This document shows positions 23,438 through 37,400 of a stretch of DNA of 64,000 nucleotides, in pieces. The stretch lies in NCBI GenBank assembly GCA_963971405.1, contig OZ020492.1, positions 5,084,001 through 5,148,000 on the forward strand. The letters run 5' to 3'. The stretch's first letter is position 1, and each line of letters opens with the position of its first letter. Made by a program: the position numbers and the translations under genes. Below the pieces are notes generated by a model, which made no database searches, was not told the origin of the DNA, and saw only the letters and a list, made by a program, of their open reading frames with translations. Source of the stretch: Psococerastis gibbosa. Its lineage: Eukaryota > Arthropoda > Insecta > Psocodea > Psocidae.

Positions 23438-25169
23438 TATTGTTTCTCATTTTACTGGCCATTTTGAAAACATAGATTATATATAAGTTTACTGTGTCAG
23501 GTATGGAGGGAATTACTGGTTAATCAAGATTTTACCACGGTTTAAGTTGAGGGCTTGTTCCGTTAATGGCAAAACTGATAGTTTTGTAATGTAATTTCAT
23601 TTTTAATATACATATATGTAGTTCGTTATCACGTGCGGTCTTATGGAATTTCGAAAGTTATTTATATAAGATTGTTGAGTTTGCTTCTCAGTATGGATAA
23701 TCACATTCATTATGATAAAAGCACAGGGAGAAGTGATGTATGTAGCAAATTTGTTCTTTAATAAAGGCTTTAGAAGATTGATAGAACTGTCTAATGTCCT
23801 ATTTTAACCTATCCGTAAATTGTGGGGGAAATTGCCACTTCCCATTATAATGGACAAGTGGCTTAGTGGGGGCATTGAATATATAATATAAAATATATAG
23901 TGTTATATATTCAATGGTGGGGGTTAAGTATTATGTTATGGAAGCTAGTGTTACGTTGCCTAACGGCTGGAAGTACACCGTCGGCCAATCCTTCCACCAC
24001 CGGGCCAAGCGACAACAACGCTACAAAACCAAATCGGCTTTTTTCAAAGTCAGCCCTAATAACGACTTCGATAAATAACACAAAGCAAAGGCGGGATACT
24101 AATAACTTCTTCTGTGATCTTTCCGTGGCAGAAAAAAATTTTCGTAAAGCTTCACAACCAACATCTGATTTTGCTACGTAACAAATGGAGACAATTGTAC
24201 TACGGTAGCCTACTGGCATGAATTGCGTGCATTGCAGAAACTATTGTGTTAGAAACAGGCACGTATATATCCAAATACTGAGGAGTACTTGTTCAAAGGG
24301 AACGCTTTCCCCCTATGGTCATTTCTTGCATACCTTATTAATCTCCTTACCAATTCGACCATAATCTGAACTGTCAAATTATGCAAATATGCCTATACCT
24401 TTTTCCAACACATTATTTCACGAGCAAATAAAAAATGATATTTTCTACAGCCGCCAGGATTAGGTATATTTATGTAGAAAACATATGAAGTAGCCCCGCA
24501 GAAGTGGTTCCTTATTGTTCACGCTCATGGGATCTAATGTGATAATAAATAATACTTATCAATAATTGACAAAGAACTATTGTCATTAGAAGTGAGAAGA
24601 AATGTGAAATTTGACTAATTTGAGTAATTCAAAGAACTTATATAATACAGTAATTGAGTAATTCAAAATAAGCCATTAGCTTGTGAATAATTTTGAATTT
24701 TGGTGGGAATTTGTCTTCTGCCACTTTAAATCCATTACTGTTATTAAAAATTAAAAAAAGCTTTCCATTTATTTTTCTTTATGTAATATAAATTATAAAG
24801 CTATTTTTTTAAATTAAAAAAACATTTTTTTAAATTAAAAAAACATTTTTCTAAATTAAAAAAAACATTTTTCTATTTTTAAAGACAGTATTAATTATTT
24901 TAGGATTTTAATTTGATTTACGTAGTCAGTCGCTAAGACAACATGAACATATCAAAATAAGCCTAGCCGATGCGAAACTGACGCGGAATGAACTCAAACA
25001 AGGGTGAATGACAGGTTGGAGCGCTTTGTTTTCTTATTTAACCAGGAGCTAAGTAAATTTTTTCTATTTTAAGTGACTGTGCTAATGTGTTACCTGCCAT
25101 AGAAACGAAATTAAGCCTTTTCGCGTAGTGAGTTCTTGTACTTGTGTAGTTCAATACATTATTCCCAAA
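23438..25169 (+). other. Intergenic region between eIF3c and raver
   Basis: No gene seen. It has an AATAAA at 23760, a 23880-23915 AT stretch repeating ttatatattcaatg, and the AT tandem repeat at 24801. The last ~150 bases before 25170 likely hold the raver 5' UTR. Confidence 0.5.
24801..24875. repeat. AT-rich tandem repeat, ~23-bp unit
   Basis: Three units built on TTTAAATTAAAAAAACATTTT, each self-complementary around AAATTT-like centres. It lies ~300 bp upstream of the raver ATG. Confidence 0.6.
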
Positions 25170-25418
25170 ATGGCATCATCAGTGCCTGTGCCCGAAATGT
25201 GTTCCATTGAACGTTTGGTGAAGGGAGTTTCAGAAAAGAAAGAACGGGAAAAGCCATGGCACTCAGAAATTGTTGCCACAGTCTCCACAGAACCGGACAA
25301 AATTTGGGGCAACGATCGTGAATATGAGGTGAAGCTACAAATTGGGGAACTTAAACGCAAATTTCACAAAAATCGGCATCTACGCTGCAAATGCTTGCCG
25401 AGCGATGTGCTGGAATCG
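25170..25418 (+). CDS. raver: raver exon 1
   Basis: Codes for residues 1-83: a charged N-terminus ([13 protein letters not shown]) and then [18 protein letters not shown], likely the first strand of RRM1. ATG 25170 is the first ATG of the frame. The frame stays open upstream to at least 25128 but offers no earlier ATG there. The donor is gtaagt and the exon ends in phase 0. Confidence 0.88.
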
Positions 25419-28400
25419 GTAAGTTTAATTTTTAATTGGATTTGAGCGGTGCTGTAACAAGTTTTCTTTGATAAGCTTACTAAAGAGGCTCATGTCACTT
25501 CCTGCCAACTTTTTGCCAGAGTTCGCTGTTTGGTGCCTCTCTAGAAAATTATGAAACAGGAATTCACCTGAATTCTGATAATATAAAACCGTTTTCTTTC
25601 CTGTAACAGCAGGTTGGTTGATTGATTGATTGTTCGAATTAATATTTTCAGCGTTAGGGAAACTCAAAGACCTAACAAATTATAAGGCTATAAATAATGT
25701 GCCATGAATTTCTTAAGAGATTTGCAACCGGCTATTAGTCACCACTGTACCATCCTATAATCAGTTGGTTTCTATTTTGTATTTAATTTACTACGTGAAC
25801 TATGAAGATTTGGTATATTTGATCTATGTTGTATAAGACTACATCATACATAATGTCATAAGGTCTTAGTACTTTTTGGTGCTGTCATTTCTCCATGAAA
25901 CTTGTTGTACAATGCGTGAAATTTTAGTCTTCCGTTAAGTTCATTAAATTCCAATATTACATCAAAAATTAAAAATACCCTATGATATTGTTCATGAAGT
26001 ATTCTTCCATAATTTTTATAGCTTACGCAGTAAACAAAAAAATATATAAAGGCCGATTACTATTAGTCTACGTTCACATTCCCTTCTAACACTAAAATTA
26101 GGCCTAAGTCTAAGACTACTAAATTTGGCGTATTATATTTGGTATATAAGATAATAATTGCATTAATTTTATAATTAAAAAATGTCATAAATTTCTCAAT
26201 TATTACTAAGCCTTATTTTATTATTATTATATAATACATTAATATATATATACTATATGATTAATAATATTATATTATGCAGAGTGAGTACTCTATAATG
26301 ATTTATTATATTTAATTATTGATTAAAATAATATTTTGCAGTACCACTGCTCAAAGATCGCTCTATCATTGGAAGCTTGAGCGGGATAATTTCATTACGT
26401 AAAATAAATTTTTTCAATATAATCCAACTTGTCCGGGGTTGCTGGACAATCAAAAAAGTTAAGTGATGAATAATAATAAATCATTAATAATAATAATAAT
26501 TGGCTAATCAGTATAAAATAGATATAAATATAGAATCTAAACTTGGATGCATAGAATGTGGCTGTCGCTATTACCAATTCTTCTTCTTCTTCTTCTTCTT
26601 CTTCTTCTTCTTCCTTCTGGCTCTACAGCCCTTGATTGCCTTTGGCCTGCTCGACAACCCTCCTCCAGTCATCTCGGTGATGTACAACGCTCCACCATCT
26701 AAGGACTCCCAACTCGTGAAGGTCAGTTTCCAAGTCCTCCTTCCAGTGTTATCGAGGACGTCCGGCCAGTCGTGTTCCTGCCATGCTTGCTTTTTCGGCA
26801 TGCGGTCGTCTGACATTCTTACGGCGTGTCCCAGCCATCTTATGCGTTGCGCTTTTATGAACCGGACTATGTCTTCTCCGTTGAGGATTGCGTCTATTTC
26901 GGCGTTGTTTCTTATACACCACTCTTCTTCTTCGCATAGGGGTCCATAGATCTTCCTTATCAGGGCATGTAAAGTAGTGGTACAGACTCCAACTTTCACC
27001 CAAAAGGTTGTTGGTTCGAGTCCTAGACTTGCTACATTTTCTGGCCATGCTTCGGAGGGCATGTAAAGCAGGCGGTCCCGAGTCTTCCTAGTTGAGTGTA
27101 AGAGAGGGCTTTATAGCCTAACTCTGCTAGGTTGGCTTAGTAATACAAAAAAGTCAATATTTATTTATTTATTATCTCTACGCCCAATACTCGTAGTTTG
27201 TTTGCGTCGTTGACAGTACTATTTCCAATTGGCCACAGTTATTGAACTACTTTCACCCACATTATCGGTTTTTAATTCAAATCAAATTCCATAACTTTGT
27301 TCAATTGGTGTCAAATCACAAATGTTCTCAATGACTGTGTGCGTGTTAGTCATTGCCTAAACCTGTCAGACAGCAAAACACTTAGTTGCCTGATGAGAGT
27401 TGTTGATTGTGTGAGGCGGTTATTTCGTGGCAGCTCTTTGATAAGGCAAACCCAGTATACTTATTTCAGCTACCTCAGCTGAATAGAGTGTAAACTGAAA
27501 ACGGTCGAATTCCCTAAATATCCCAGCCTTTCATTAAGACAAAGCTGACCGTGGATCCCGCCGAATCGGGCGGTTTATATTTTTTTATTGTAGTTATTCA
27601 TACGTAAATTATAAGGATTGAAGCGGTATTGAGAACTATTTCAGACTGCTCATTATAAGTTATGTTTTTTTTTGTTGGTTTTATAATGTTTTCACAAATT
27701 TGATATGTCGGTTAATTATCTTTCTCCTATCAGTTTCATGGAAAACACACCAAAACTAAATAATCCTAAGGGACCATCCCTAAATTATGTCACCACGAAT
27801 TTCGAGATTTTTTTGACCCCTCCCCCGTCCTTGTCACAGCTGTTCACATTTGGGGGCGGTCCCCCCCCCCCCGTTCCTAGTGTGACGTCACATATTTTGC
27901 AATTTTATTTTTAGACATTATTGAATTCAAACAGCAGTTCCGAAATTATTTTTTAATAAACATGAACATTCAAGAAATTAACAAAACAAAATGCGATTAC
28001 TTTATTAAAGAACCGGTCCGAGTTTACTCGAACATGCTTTCCAATTTATCAACATTAGGGAATATCAGTAATTTCATGGTAAAAAATCTTCCAGTGGTTA
28101 AATTTCCGATATCTCGGGAGGGAGGGAGGGAGGGGGGGGGGTTGTCCACCGGACGCCACTGGAAGTGAGGTAAATTCTAGATAGGTCAGACAAACACATT
28201 AATTACCACACAGCAATAATGGCAGGGCATGCAATGCATTTCAGCGCGAATTCTCTATCATTTTTTCAAAAAATAATTTTTTGTGCAAAACCGAATATTT
28301 TTTGGGAAAGCAACCTATCCGGTTTCGTTACTCAATTTAACACCTAAAACATGCCTAAAGCTACCTTCATCGATAGAAAGGTTTCGCAGAAAAATTATTT

Positions 28401-31400
28401 TTTAGTCATTTTTCATTAAAATTTAGTTATTTTTATTTTTTTACCCCCAGAAGCAAACTATCAAGGGGCAAGTGACCCCCCGCATTTGTCAACATTAATA
28501 ACGACTACAATATATGAGAATTTAAAAGAAATCGTTGGAGCCGTTTTTGAGAAATAATTTTTTTAGATGTTTTTTTTAGTTTTTTGAAAATAAAACCCCC
28601 CCAAATTGATTTAGTCCCCAAAAAAAAAGAATGGTCCCGAGGTATGATTTTTGTGAACCTACATGCCGAATTCCACCTAAATCCACCGAGTAGTTTGCCC
28701 GGAAATCGATGAACCGACAGACAGACATTTCGTAAAAACCACTTTTTTGGGTTCCTGGGGACCTCAAAACGTGTAAATCCTTTGAAATCTCGGAATCGAA
28801 AATTTCGACCGTCACAAAGCTTTCCTTATACTGCGTATAAATTGGAAAGCAATAAAAAGAAATCATCTTGAGTCCATGGACTTTAAACCCGCTATTGTAG
28901 TTCATTATATAGTAGGGTTGGGAACCCTAGCGCTAGATCGTCGGTGCGTGCCGAGTAGTAGAGCGAGTCACGAGTGGCCGGCAAAACAATTTGAATCTTA
29001 TGTTTACACAGGTAGCGTTGCAAATGTTTTGAGTATTTCCTTAATAGTGCAAAGTTCGTGATTTAGCACATACACTTGGAAATGTGACGTCACGAAATTA
29101 ACTTAACATGTGACGTAATTTATGGATGGCCCCTTAACGTACTACTAGTAGTATATACAGTAAATGAAATAGTTCTCTATTGCTTGAATATACCAAAACT
29201 ATATACCTTTAAAGTATAAAATTAAATAAAAAATATAAGCAAACCGATTTTGGAATGATCCAGGAGTCATCCAGGCTTCATATTAAGAGTGTACAGCCCG
29301 TAGGAAATTGGCAACCCGAAATTTATTCCTTTTTATTTTTTATTTAATTAACTAAGCATGTTATTAAAGATTTGGCTCATCAAAGTTGTAGAAGACTACT
29401 TCATGCATCACATTATAAGATATTTTTAATTTTCGAAATTGTAGTTTTTTCATAAACATGCAGATAATTTATAACAATAACTATAACTTTTCACGTAAAA
29501 GCCATTTTATAAAAAAATTACAATTTCGAAAACTAAAAATACCTTATAATATGATGCATGAAGTAGTCTTCTACAACTTTGATTAGCCAAATCTTTGATA
29601 ACATGCTTAGTTAATTAAATAACAAATAAAAAGTAATACAATTCGGGTTGCCAATTTCCTACGGGCTGTACACTCTTAAGGACAAAGGTATTAAGAAATA
29701 AATATTTTTGAAACTCAGTGCCCAAATGTAGAGAAACATTTCTTCTTTCTTGTAATTCCTGTTTCATTCATGTTTTATTCCGGTTTTCTTATAATTAGGA
29801 ACTGGTTCTTTTCTTGTGATATTTAAATAGGTGTTTACCTCCTTGGTAGTAGTGCTATTAGTTTGCCTACTAACTGGAGCCCGAGGATATTACAAATGTT
29901 GATAGATGTCTTGAGGTCGGTACTGGGTAGAGTCCCGTTGCATGCTACGAGCGTTGACCTGTCTTACATATTGCGGGCCCTTACCCATTTTAATATCCTC
30001 ACAAACATCGAGTACTGTTTCAACCATGGGGCAGCTGCCTGAATTAATTAAACTAATAAAATATAAGGGACAGGCCCGTAACCAGGGACGGGGGGGGGGG
30101 GGGCTGGTGAATGTAGCCCGCTCCGAAATGTTTTGAATTAACACTATATATAAATGAACTTTCCAGACGTCTGACATTTCACTACATACTATAGACTCAC
30201 AGCTCTCCCCGAAATAAAATCCTGGTTACGGCAAGGCCTTAGGGAGGTCCAGGGGGTTTGGAACCCCCTGGACCTGAACTATATTCATTGCTGTCACGTT
30301 TTGTACTATCAGAAAACTTCTAGTCTCCAAACCTGAGCTTTCGTTCCAGTCTGGTTCCCTACCAAATGGACTATCACAAGACGTGGGGAATTCCCAGGAG
30401 GTGGGAGCAGCCGTATGGTCCGGTCCCACCAAGGCTTGGGATACTAGACAGCACATCCATCTACCAATGCACAGTGGTACCGCCGAGTATTATTTGCCGA
30501 GATAGGTAAAGAATATTTGTTACATGGCGGTGCCGCCCAGTATTCTTCATCGAAACATTTCTAAGCGTGGTGGGCACGGCCCGTTGTTAAAAGTCTGTCC
30601 TTGGATAAATCATTGCCCAGAACGAAAGAAGAAAAGTGAATGACACGAAACTGATATAAGGATACTGCGTAGTAACCCTAATCGGTTGAAAAACGAAAAG
30701 CATGCCTTTTCTAATAAATTCATTTTCAATACATTAGGGAGTTTCCTCTGGCATGTTGCATGAACACGTGCTTGGAAAAATCCACTTATTGAGAATAGCT
30801 ATGGAAGGCCATAAGACAGCGTTCTACAGAGGTGACCTGGATTTAGTCGTACTTCGTTAAAAAGTCAATAGTGGAAGATCGTGGTCACTCTATATGAAAG
30901 GTAGAATGGGCTTGTTCAATCCTAATGGGTACCTACTTAAGGGTGCAACCTTATTACTTGGAACATGAAATGTACAGAATCCGTTCACAAATAATATAGG
31001 AGGACTGAATTACTCCCCCCCCCCCTGAATCTAGTGGCCAGTTATAACTAAGCGGGCAGAAGTGAGACAAAAGCATTCTTATGATTACCTTATCTAGAGA
31101 GCTTACAGACATCATGTCAACTGCTACTTTGCTTTGACTCATAAATCTGATGTCATCACTCACTTGCATGATTAATCATCATGACGTTTTCGGAACTTTC
31201 AAGCAGGTGGCTGTTTGAGAGTTTTGAAAATCTACCAATAGATGTGTCTAGTAGGGCCCCTCCTAGGAATTCGCACGTAAAGTCAAATTGACGCGGGGGT
31301 GCATTATACTCCTGTAAAAGGTAAAAAATGTAACTGCAGAATGTGACGTCATTTGTGACGGCCGCGGTCGGGCCGCTAGTAGAGGAATTACTACTAGCAT

Positions 31401-34400
31401 TATTGGCAGCAACGTCATTTGTGACGGCCGCGGTCGAACCGCTAGTAGAGGAATTACTACTAGCATTATTGGCAGCAACGTCAATGTGACGTCATTTTCT
31501 TGCCACTCATGTGCCGTCGTTTTGCTCTTGTAATCCACAGTTTAGAACACCAATATATATATTTTTTATATTAACAATTTTTCATGCCAAACACTTATTG
31601 TATTATTATATTTAACCTACAAGCTACCATATCTAGTATATTTTATATTTAATTGTTACAACTGTCAAGTAGCCTATTAGCCCATTGAGTGTTGTCACTA
31701 AATTCGTTGGCGTGCTATGTACCTATTATCGCAGACCAACAAAAAAATTTAAAACTTACTTGACTAATTTACCTAAGTCTTATATATTTCTGGGTGCTTA
31801 AACGGTATTCGATATCATATCTTCGTTTATCGCAATTCTCTAACAATATGACATTAATTATATAGTTGTTTATTTTAAAAAAATAGGGACAATTTGATTT
31901 CTTTATTTACAATTTTCATGTAAAAAATATCGGATAATTAGTTTTGTGTGTTTCCTCTTCACTTCTCTGCAAAGTTTCTTGCACAGCTTGCATTTTGTAG
32001 TTCTCTTGCGAATTGACCAAAGTGGAGTTGTATATATCATCAGGAGAGATGCCCCAAAAATATTTTTTTAATGCTGGATTCCTTGGCCCACCTAATGCGA
32101 TATCATTTATGACCAGACATTGAAAAATGGAACCAAGTGGCCCCAGAATTCAAAAAAATATTTTTGGCGGGCCCGAATGTCCCGTCTCTCCAATATAGAA
32201 CTCTAGACCGAATCAACATTAATCAGCCATCGTGTTGATGTTCAACCGTTTTTGGTATCGTAAAAGGAATCCATTTCTTTTACGCCCTGATCTTCACTTA
32301 TCTCACCCAAGTTTTCAGTTCATAGTAAAGAGCTTTCACATTGCCCAAAAACTTTGTCACAACTTCTGTAAATGATGCCTAAGTCTGTTGTTCCTTTGTA
32401 CGTATCTTTTCTTCAAAATAAAGCAATCATCTGCTTAGGCGATTATTCCACCGACGTCAATAGTTCACTATAGACGTGCTTGACGTGGTAGCAGACAATT
32501 TTTACACTGTCTTTAATGTCTGCTACCACGTCAAACACGTCAATAGTGAACTATTGACGTCGGTGGAATAAGCGCCTTATTAATGCTAGGTCCAACGAAA
32601 ATCTCTTCTTTCAGTTTAGCTTGTGATAAATGAGAAAAGTTTCTTCACTTACAAACAAGCACCATCTTTTGGCAAAGCATTTACAAAATTATTGTTTTAT
32701 TATAAGTCTAAAGATATTTCGTCTATGGGATTTGATATTTACCACCTAGTCGGTTACAAAGTTTAGTCCCAGTAAAAGTAAGGAAAAATCGTGATATTTT
32801 TTGTATTTTGTAAATTTTATGTATTTGCATGAAATTAAAGAAAAAGAGTCAGACTGCGCTGTTTTTGTTTTGGAATGTTTTCAATTTTTTTTTTAATTTT
32901 TAAACTTTCAGTTTGAAATGTGTGGAACAGAAATTTGTAACCGACTAAGTATAGCTGTACGATCATTATTTCTGGCGAAATTTGAATTTTGACACCCGTA
33001 AGGTTTTTGTTGTCTGTTGTCTCTTAAGTTTGGGAGATGATGTTATTTAGCCGCTAAATTATCTTTCTGCTTGAAGTAGATTTGCTTTCATGATTTGGTG
33101 GGAACTTCGGGCTACAGTCCAAAGTTAAAAGATCTGGCGCGAATCCTACTCTTATCTTTGTCATTTATCAAGCATATTTATAAATTAATGACCCTTCTCA
33201 AACGCAATGCAAACAGCTCATTTGGCTGTCAAATTGTGCCGAAAGGTAACGCTAGGGAGTTTGACTCGTATCTGTACTTGGTTAAGTCATGCTATCGCCT
33301 GTTACATCGCTTCAATGATAAGCTAGTTTCAGCTTGTTCATTATCGCTTGTAGCCGGTGCAGGTTGGCATTGAAGTGGTTAAGTCATGCTTTCGCCTGTT
33401 ACTTCGCGTCAATGATAAGCTAGTTTAAGCTTGTTCATTATCGCTTGTAGCCGGTGTAGGTTGGCATTGAAGACGTATACCAGTTACCCAATGGCCATAA
33501 ATGCATACGGAACCAATATAAATAATGCCCGAAATCCATGGGGTCGTCGGCATTATGTAGGCCTATGTCCATAAAAAGTCCTTCCAGGAAATAATTATAA
33601 ATAACTCAATGGAGCTGCCTTAAGAGGCCCGTAGTGGACCTTTCTTATGTTAAATTAGTAAAATATCATAGGAAATATATTTTAGATATTTATCATTGGC
33701 CGCACAAACGTTCCACGTGGCGTGAGACGCTGAGAAATTTATCATGGCCTGGTGATAAGTTGGTATAAAGAAAAGTTAATTTCTGAACGCACTTCCGAAA
33801 GTTTTGACGTTGACGCGTGTTCGGGGCGTATCTGGGGGGAAACCCTAATTGTGCTTCACGCCAGCTGGCGAAATCGTCGATAAAACGACAAGGAATCTTC
33901 TGCTAGCCCTAAAACTACAGTGGAAAAGACGAGCAAATCGCGACAGCAGTATCGTCCGAGTGTACCGTGTTCCTAAACGTTTTGATGTGCCATTTGTGGC
34001 GGCCACTGAACATCTGAATTGTTAGGAAAGGAGTGAGAAATTGATTTAAAATGCACTTCCCAAGCTTTCCATAATATATTTTTTTAATTATATTACGACC
34101 AATAGCTTGCCGAAGTACAGTGCCTCGCAGAGCATATTTTAAGAAATTTTCACTGGGTGGCACAAATTGAAATCCTATTCTATATAGTGTAAATTTCGCT
34201 TGTATCCACCCCCCCCCCCTCCATAAATAAGTTCAGATTAGGTCTATTATTATTTTTACTGCTGCCACGGCTTCTTCGGTCATGTTAAAAACAAAATAGG
34301 CGCCATAAATACGATGGACAACGTAACTTTTGACTATTTTTTCCTCTTTTTTTTTAATTTCTTGTTTTTGTTGGTCTTGAAATTTGTGCCCAATTTGTAT

Positions 34401-37400
34401 ACAGTATTATACAGGTTACGCATAAACCATGATTTCATGAGTAAATATTTCTTCTTCTGGCTCTACAGCCCTTGATGAGCTTTGGCCTGGTCGACAACAC
34501 CCCTCCAGTCTTCTCAGTTTTGAACAGCGCTCCACCATCTACGGACTCCCAACTCGCGAAGGTCAGTTTCCAACTCATCCTTCCAGCGTTTTCGAGGACG
34601 TCGTCTTCCTGTCATGCTTGCTTTGTACGTCTTTTTCGGCATGTGGTCGTCTGACATTCTTACAACCTGTCCCAGCCATCTTATGTGTTGTACTTTTATG
34701 AACCGGACTATGTCTTCTCCGTTGAGTATTGCGTCCATATATCCCCCTTATTATCTTTCTTTCTAATACTCGCAGTTTGTTTGCGTCAGTAAGATTCCAG
34801 GTTTCCAAGCCGTATGTTGCAATAGGAAAGAAAGAAAAAAAAATGTCTTTATTTTCCATATGGGTGAATTAACCCATTAACCCATAATACGTTTTTTTTT
34901 ACTCTTTCCTTGTCCAGCACTCCCTGGACAAGGAACATATATTACAAAATATAAAATGTTACATAATAATAACATCCCGCATCCCCAAGCAAGCGCTTAT
35001 TTGGGACAAAAGGCTCATACAGTGCTGCTAAACAAGGCTTCATCATATTATTTTTGTTATTTATTTATACTGTTTATTTTATTTACTTTTTGTTTTAATT
35101 GTTATTTAATAGTCTGTTTTTATTATTATTCCCTCCCAATGACCAACCATTTTTTTATACCCGCTTTTAACTCACCCATCTGTTTAAATTTTTCCATTTC
35201 TGGAGGAAGTTCATTTAATATTTAATTCTTATTCTTTTCCTTGTCCACTATCCCCTGTGCAAGGAGCATATATTTACAAAATACAATATCTTACATAATA
35301 ATACCATAATATTATAAAAGTTACATAATAATAACATCCCGCATCCCCAAGCAAGCTCTTATTTGGGACCAAAGGCAGTGTGGCTTAATCATATTATTTT
35401 TGTTATTTATTTATATGTTGTTATGTTTGTTTTATTTACGTATTTATTTTATTTTATTTTTAATGTTAATAGTCTGTTTTTATTATTATTCCCTCCCATT
35501 GACCAACGATTTTTTTATCCCCGCTTTTAACTCACCCATCTGTTTAATTTTTTCATGTATATTATTTCTTATTATAAATAATAATAAATAAATAATAATA
35601 ACAGAAATAAAGAGGTAGGTACGGACGTAACCTCCTTAACTTAGTGTCTCATTTTCATTATAATGTAATGAGGTTCAAGAACCCTGTGGGGGTTTGGCAC
35701 CATTTAACAAACGTTTGTTTTTTGTTTAAAAAAAACACTTAACTGATGTTAAGGGCCTTTTTTAAACTTAAATTACCCCTTCCCGCCAGATTCACACTCA
35801 AAATAAACTCTCAGTGGTGTTCAGTGTGTATAAATGATTCTAAGCTAAGGTGTATAATCACAATATCCGTACAATTCATAATATTAATGAACTTCTAGGG
35901 AAGTTTGTTTATATATTACAATGAATTTTTATTTGGAACAATGAGTATAATAATGTAAACGGTAAAGTAACATGGCTTCATCTTATCTTGATCTTCTACA
36001 CCTTCCGGCGCTGGTCCAGTTCTCTGCCCACTGGGCTACTTCGGTTTTTTGCCGTACTATGATGGATGCTGCCTATTGACGAACCTGAATAATATTTCCT
36101 TGCCTTAATGGGGACGCTAGGAATCAGAAGCCGAGCGCAATGGCTTTTGAATAGATGGACAAGTTAGAACGGGCCAGGTCATTGACTTAAGTCGTAGCCA
36201 GCCCGTACGTCATACTCCTCGCGTACCTACCTCCAAAATCTTGAGATACCTGAGTTCGTTAACCGAACGATTTTCAAATAGGTCACCAAGAGTTGGCGCC
36301 AGTCTAGGAGTAAATAAAAAACATAAGGCTTTGGATACAAGATCTTCATTTATCAGTTACACTTAGCGAGAGAGTAACAGAGAATAAAGTCATTGCTAAT
36401 TAAATAAATAAATATTGACTTTTTTGCTCTATTACTAAGCCAACCTAGCGGAGTTAGGGCTATAAAGTCGTCTCTTACACTCAAATAGGAAGACCCGGGA
36501 CCACCTGCTTTCCATGCTATCCCAAGTATGACCAGAAAATGAAGCAAGAGTGGGACTCGAACCAACAATCTTTCGGATGAAAGTCGGAGTCTGTACCACT
36601 ACTCTATATGTCCTGACATGATTGGCGTAGCTTCTTGTTATAACTTTTGACTTGTAGCGACTTGCAGTCCGAGCAATTTGTTTCTGTCTCAATGAGACCG
36701 TGTACATGTTTGACATTGCATAAATCTGTCAGAAAGGAAACACTTACTAGTTTGTTTGGAGTTGGCGACTGTGTGAAACGGTTGATGTGAGACTGAGATC
36801 AGAAAGCAGCCTGAAATGGGTCAAATCCCTAGGTCTTGAGGAACTAGTGGTAAAATGAATGAATTTTACTGTGATTATAGCGTACCTACGATAGGAGGAT
36901 TAATAATTCCACTGATTAATCTAGGCATACCAAATAGTAAGACCCCGCGCAAGTGAACCCGTACATCAAGGACGGATACAGGGGGGTAGCTGCCCCCCCC
37001 CCCCAAAAAAAAATTGGTAAACCTATTGTAAATTGATTTATTATACGCTCTGATTTAATCGATCCTACATATGTTTTTCCTATTTTGACGCACAACTACC
37101 CCCCCCCCTCCCCAAAAAATGGGCTGGATCCGTCCCTGCCGTACATGCTTTCCTATTTATCAATTAGTATAGGAGCCGTAATAGATAATAATGGGTACTG
37201 TAGCTCCATGGTAAATCCTAGGGTTAAATTTCTGATGCCTAGATTTTCTCTATCCTAAAGTACTGGATTGATTTATGGGGCAATTGCACAGTCTATAATG
37301 GACAGACGACTTTAATGTAATAATAATAGTCCTCCAGAATGCAGTTAGCCTAAAATAGGAAAACGGTGATTTTTGTGAACCTACATTCCAGAAATCGACT

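Noticed and set aside
26571-27062. One 163-aa minus-strand protein
   Set aside because: It is a chimera of SINE sequence, an RTE-like LINE C-terminus and a poly-Lys reading of the TTC microsatellite.
30245-30275. Rho-independent terminator
   Set aside because: It is a strong hairpin, but the DNA is nuclear and intronic; more likely a transposon end.
31263-31538. 91-aa minus-strand protein with repeated [13 protein letters not shown] units
   Set aside because: The repeat in the frame is only the 66-bp DNA tandem repeat, which is divisible by three; no other coding support.
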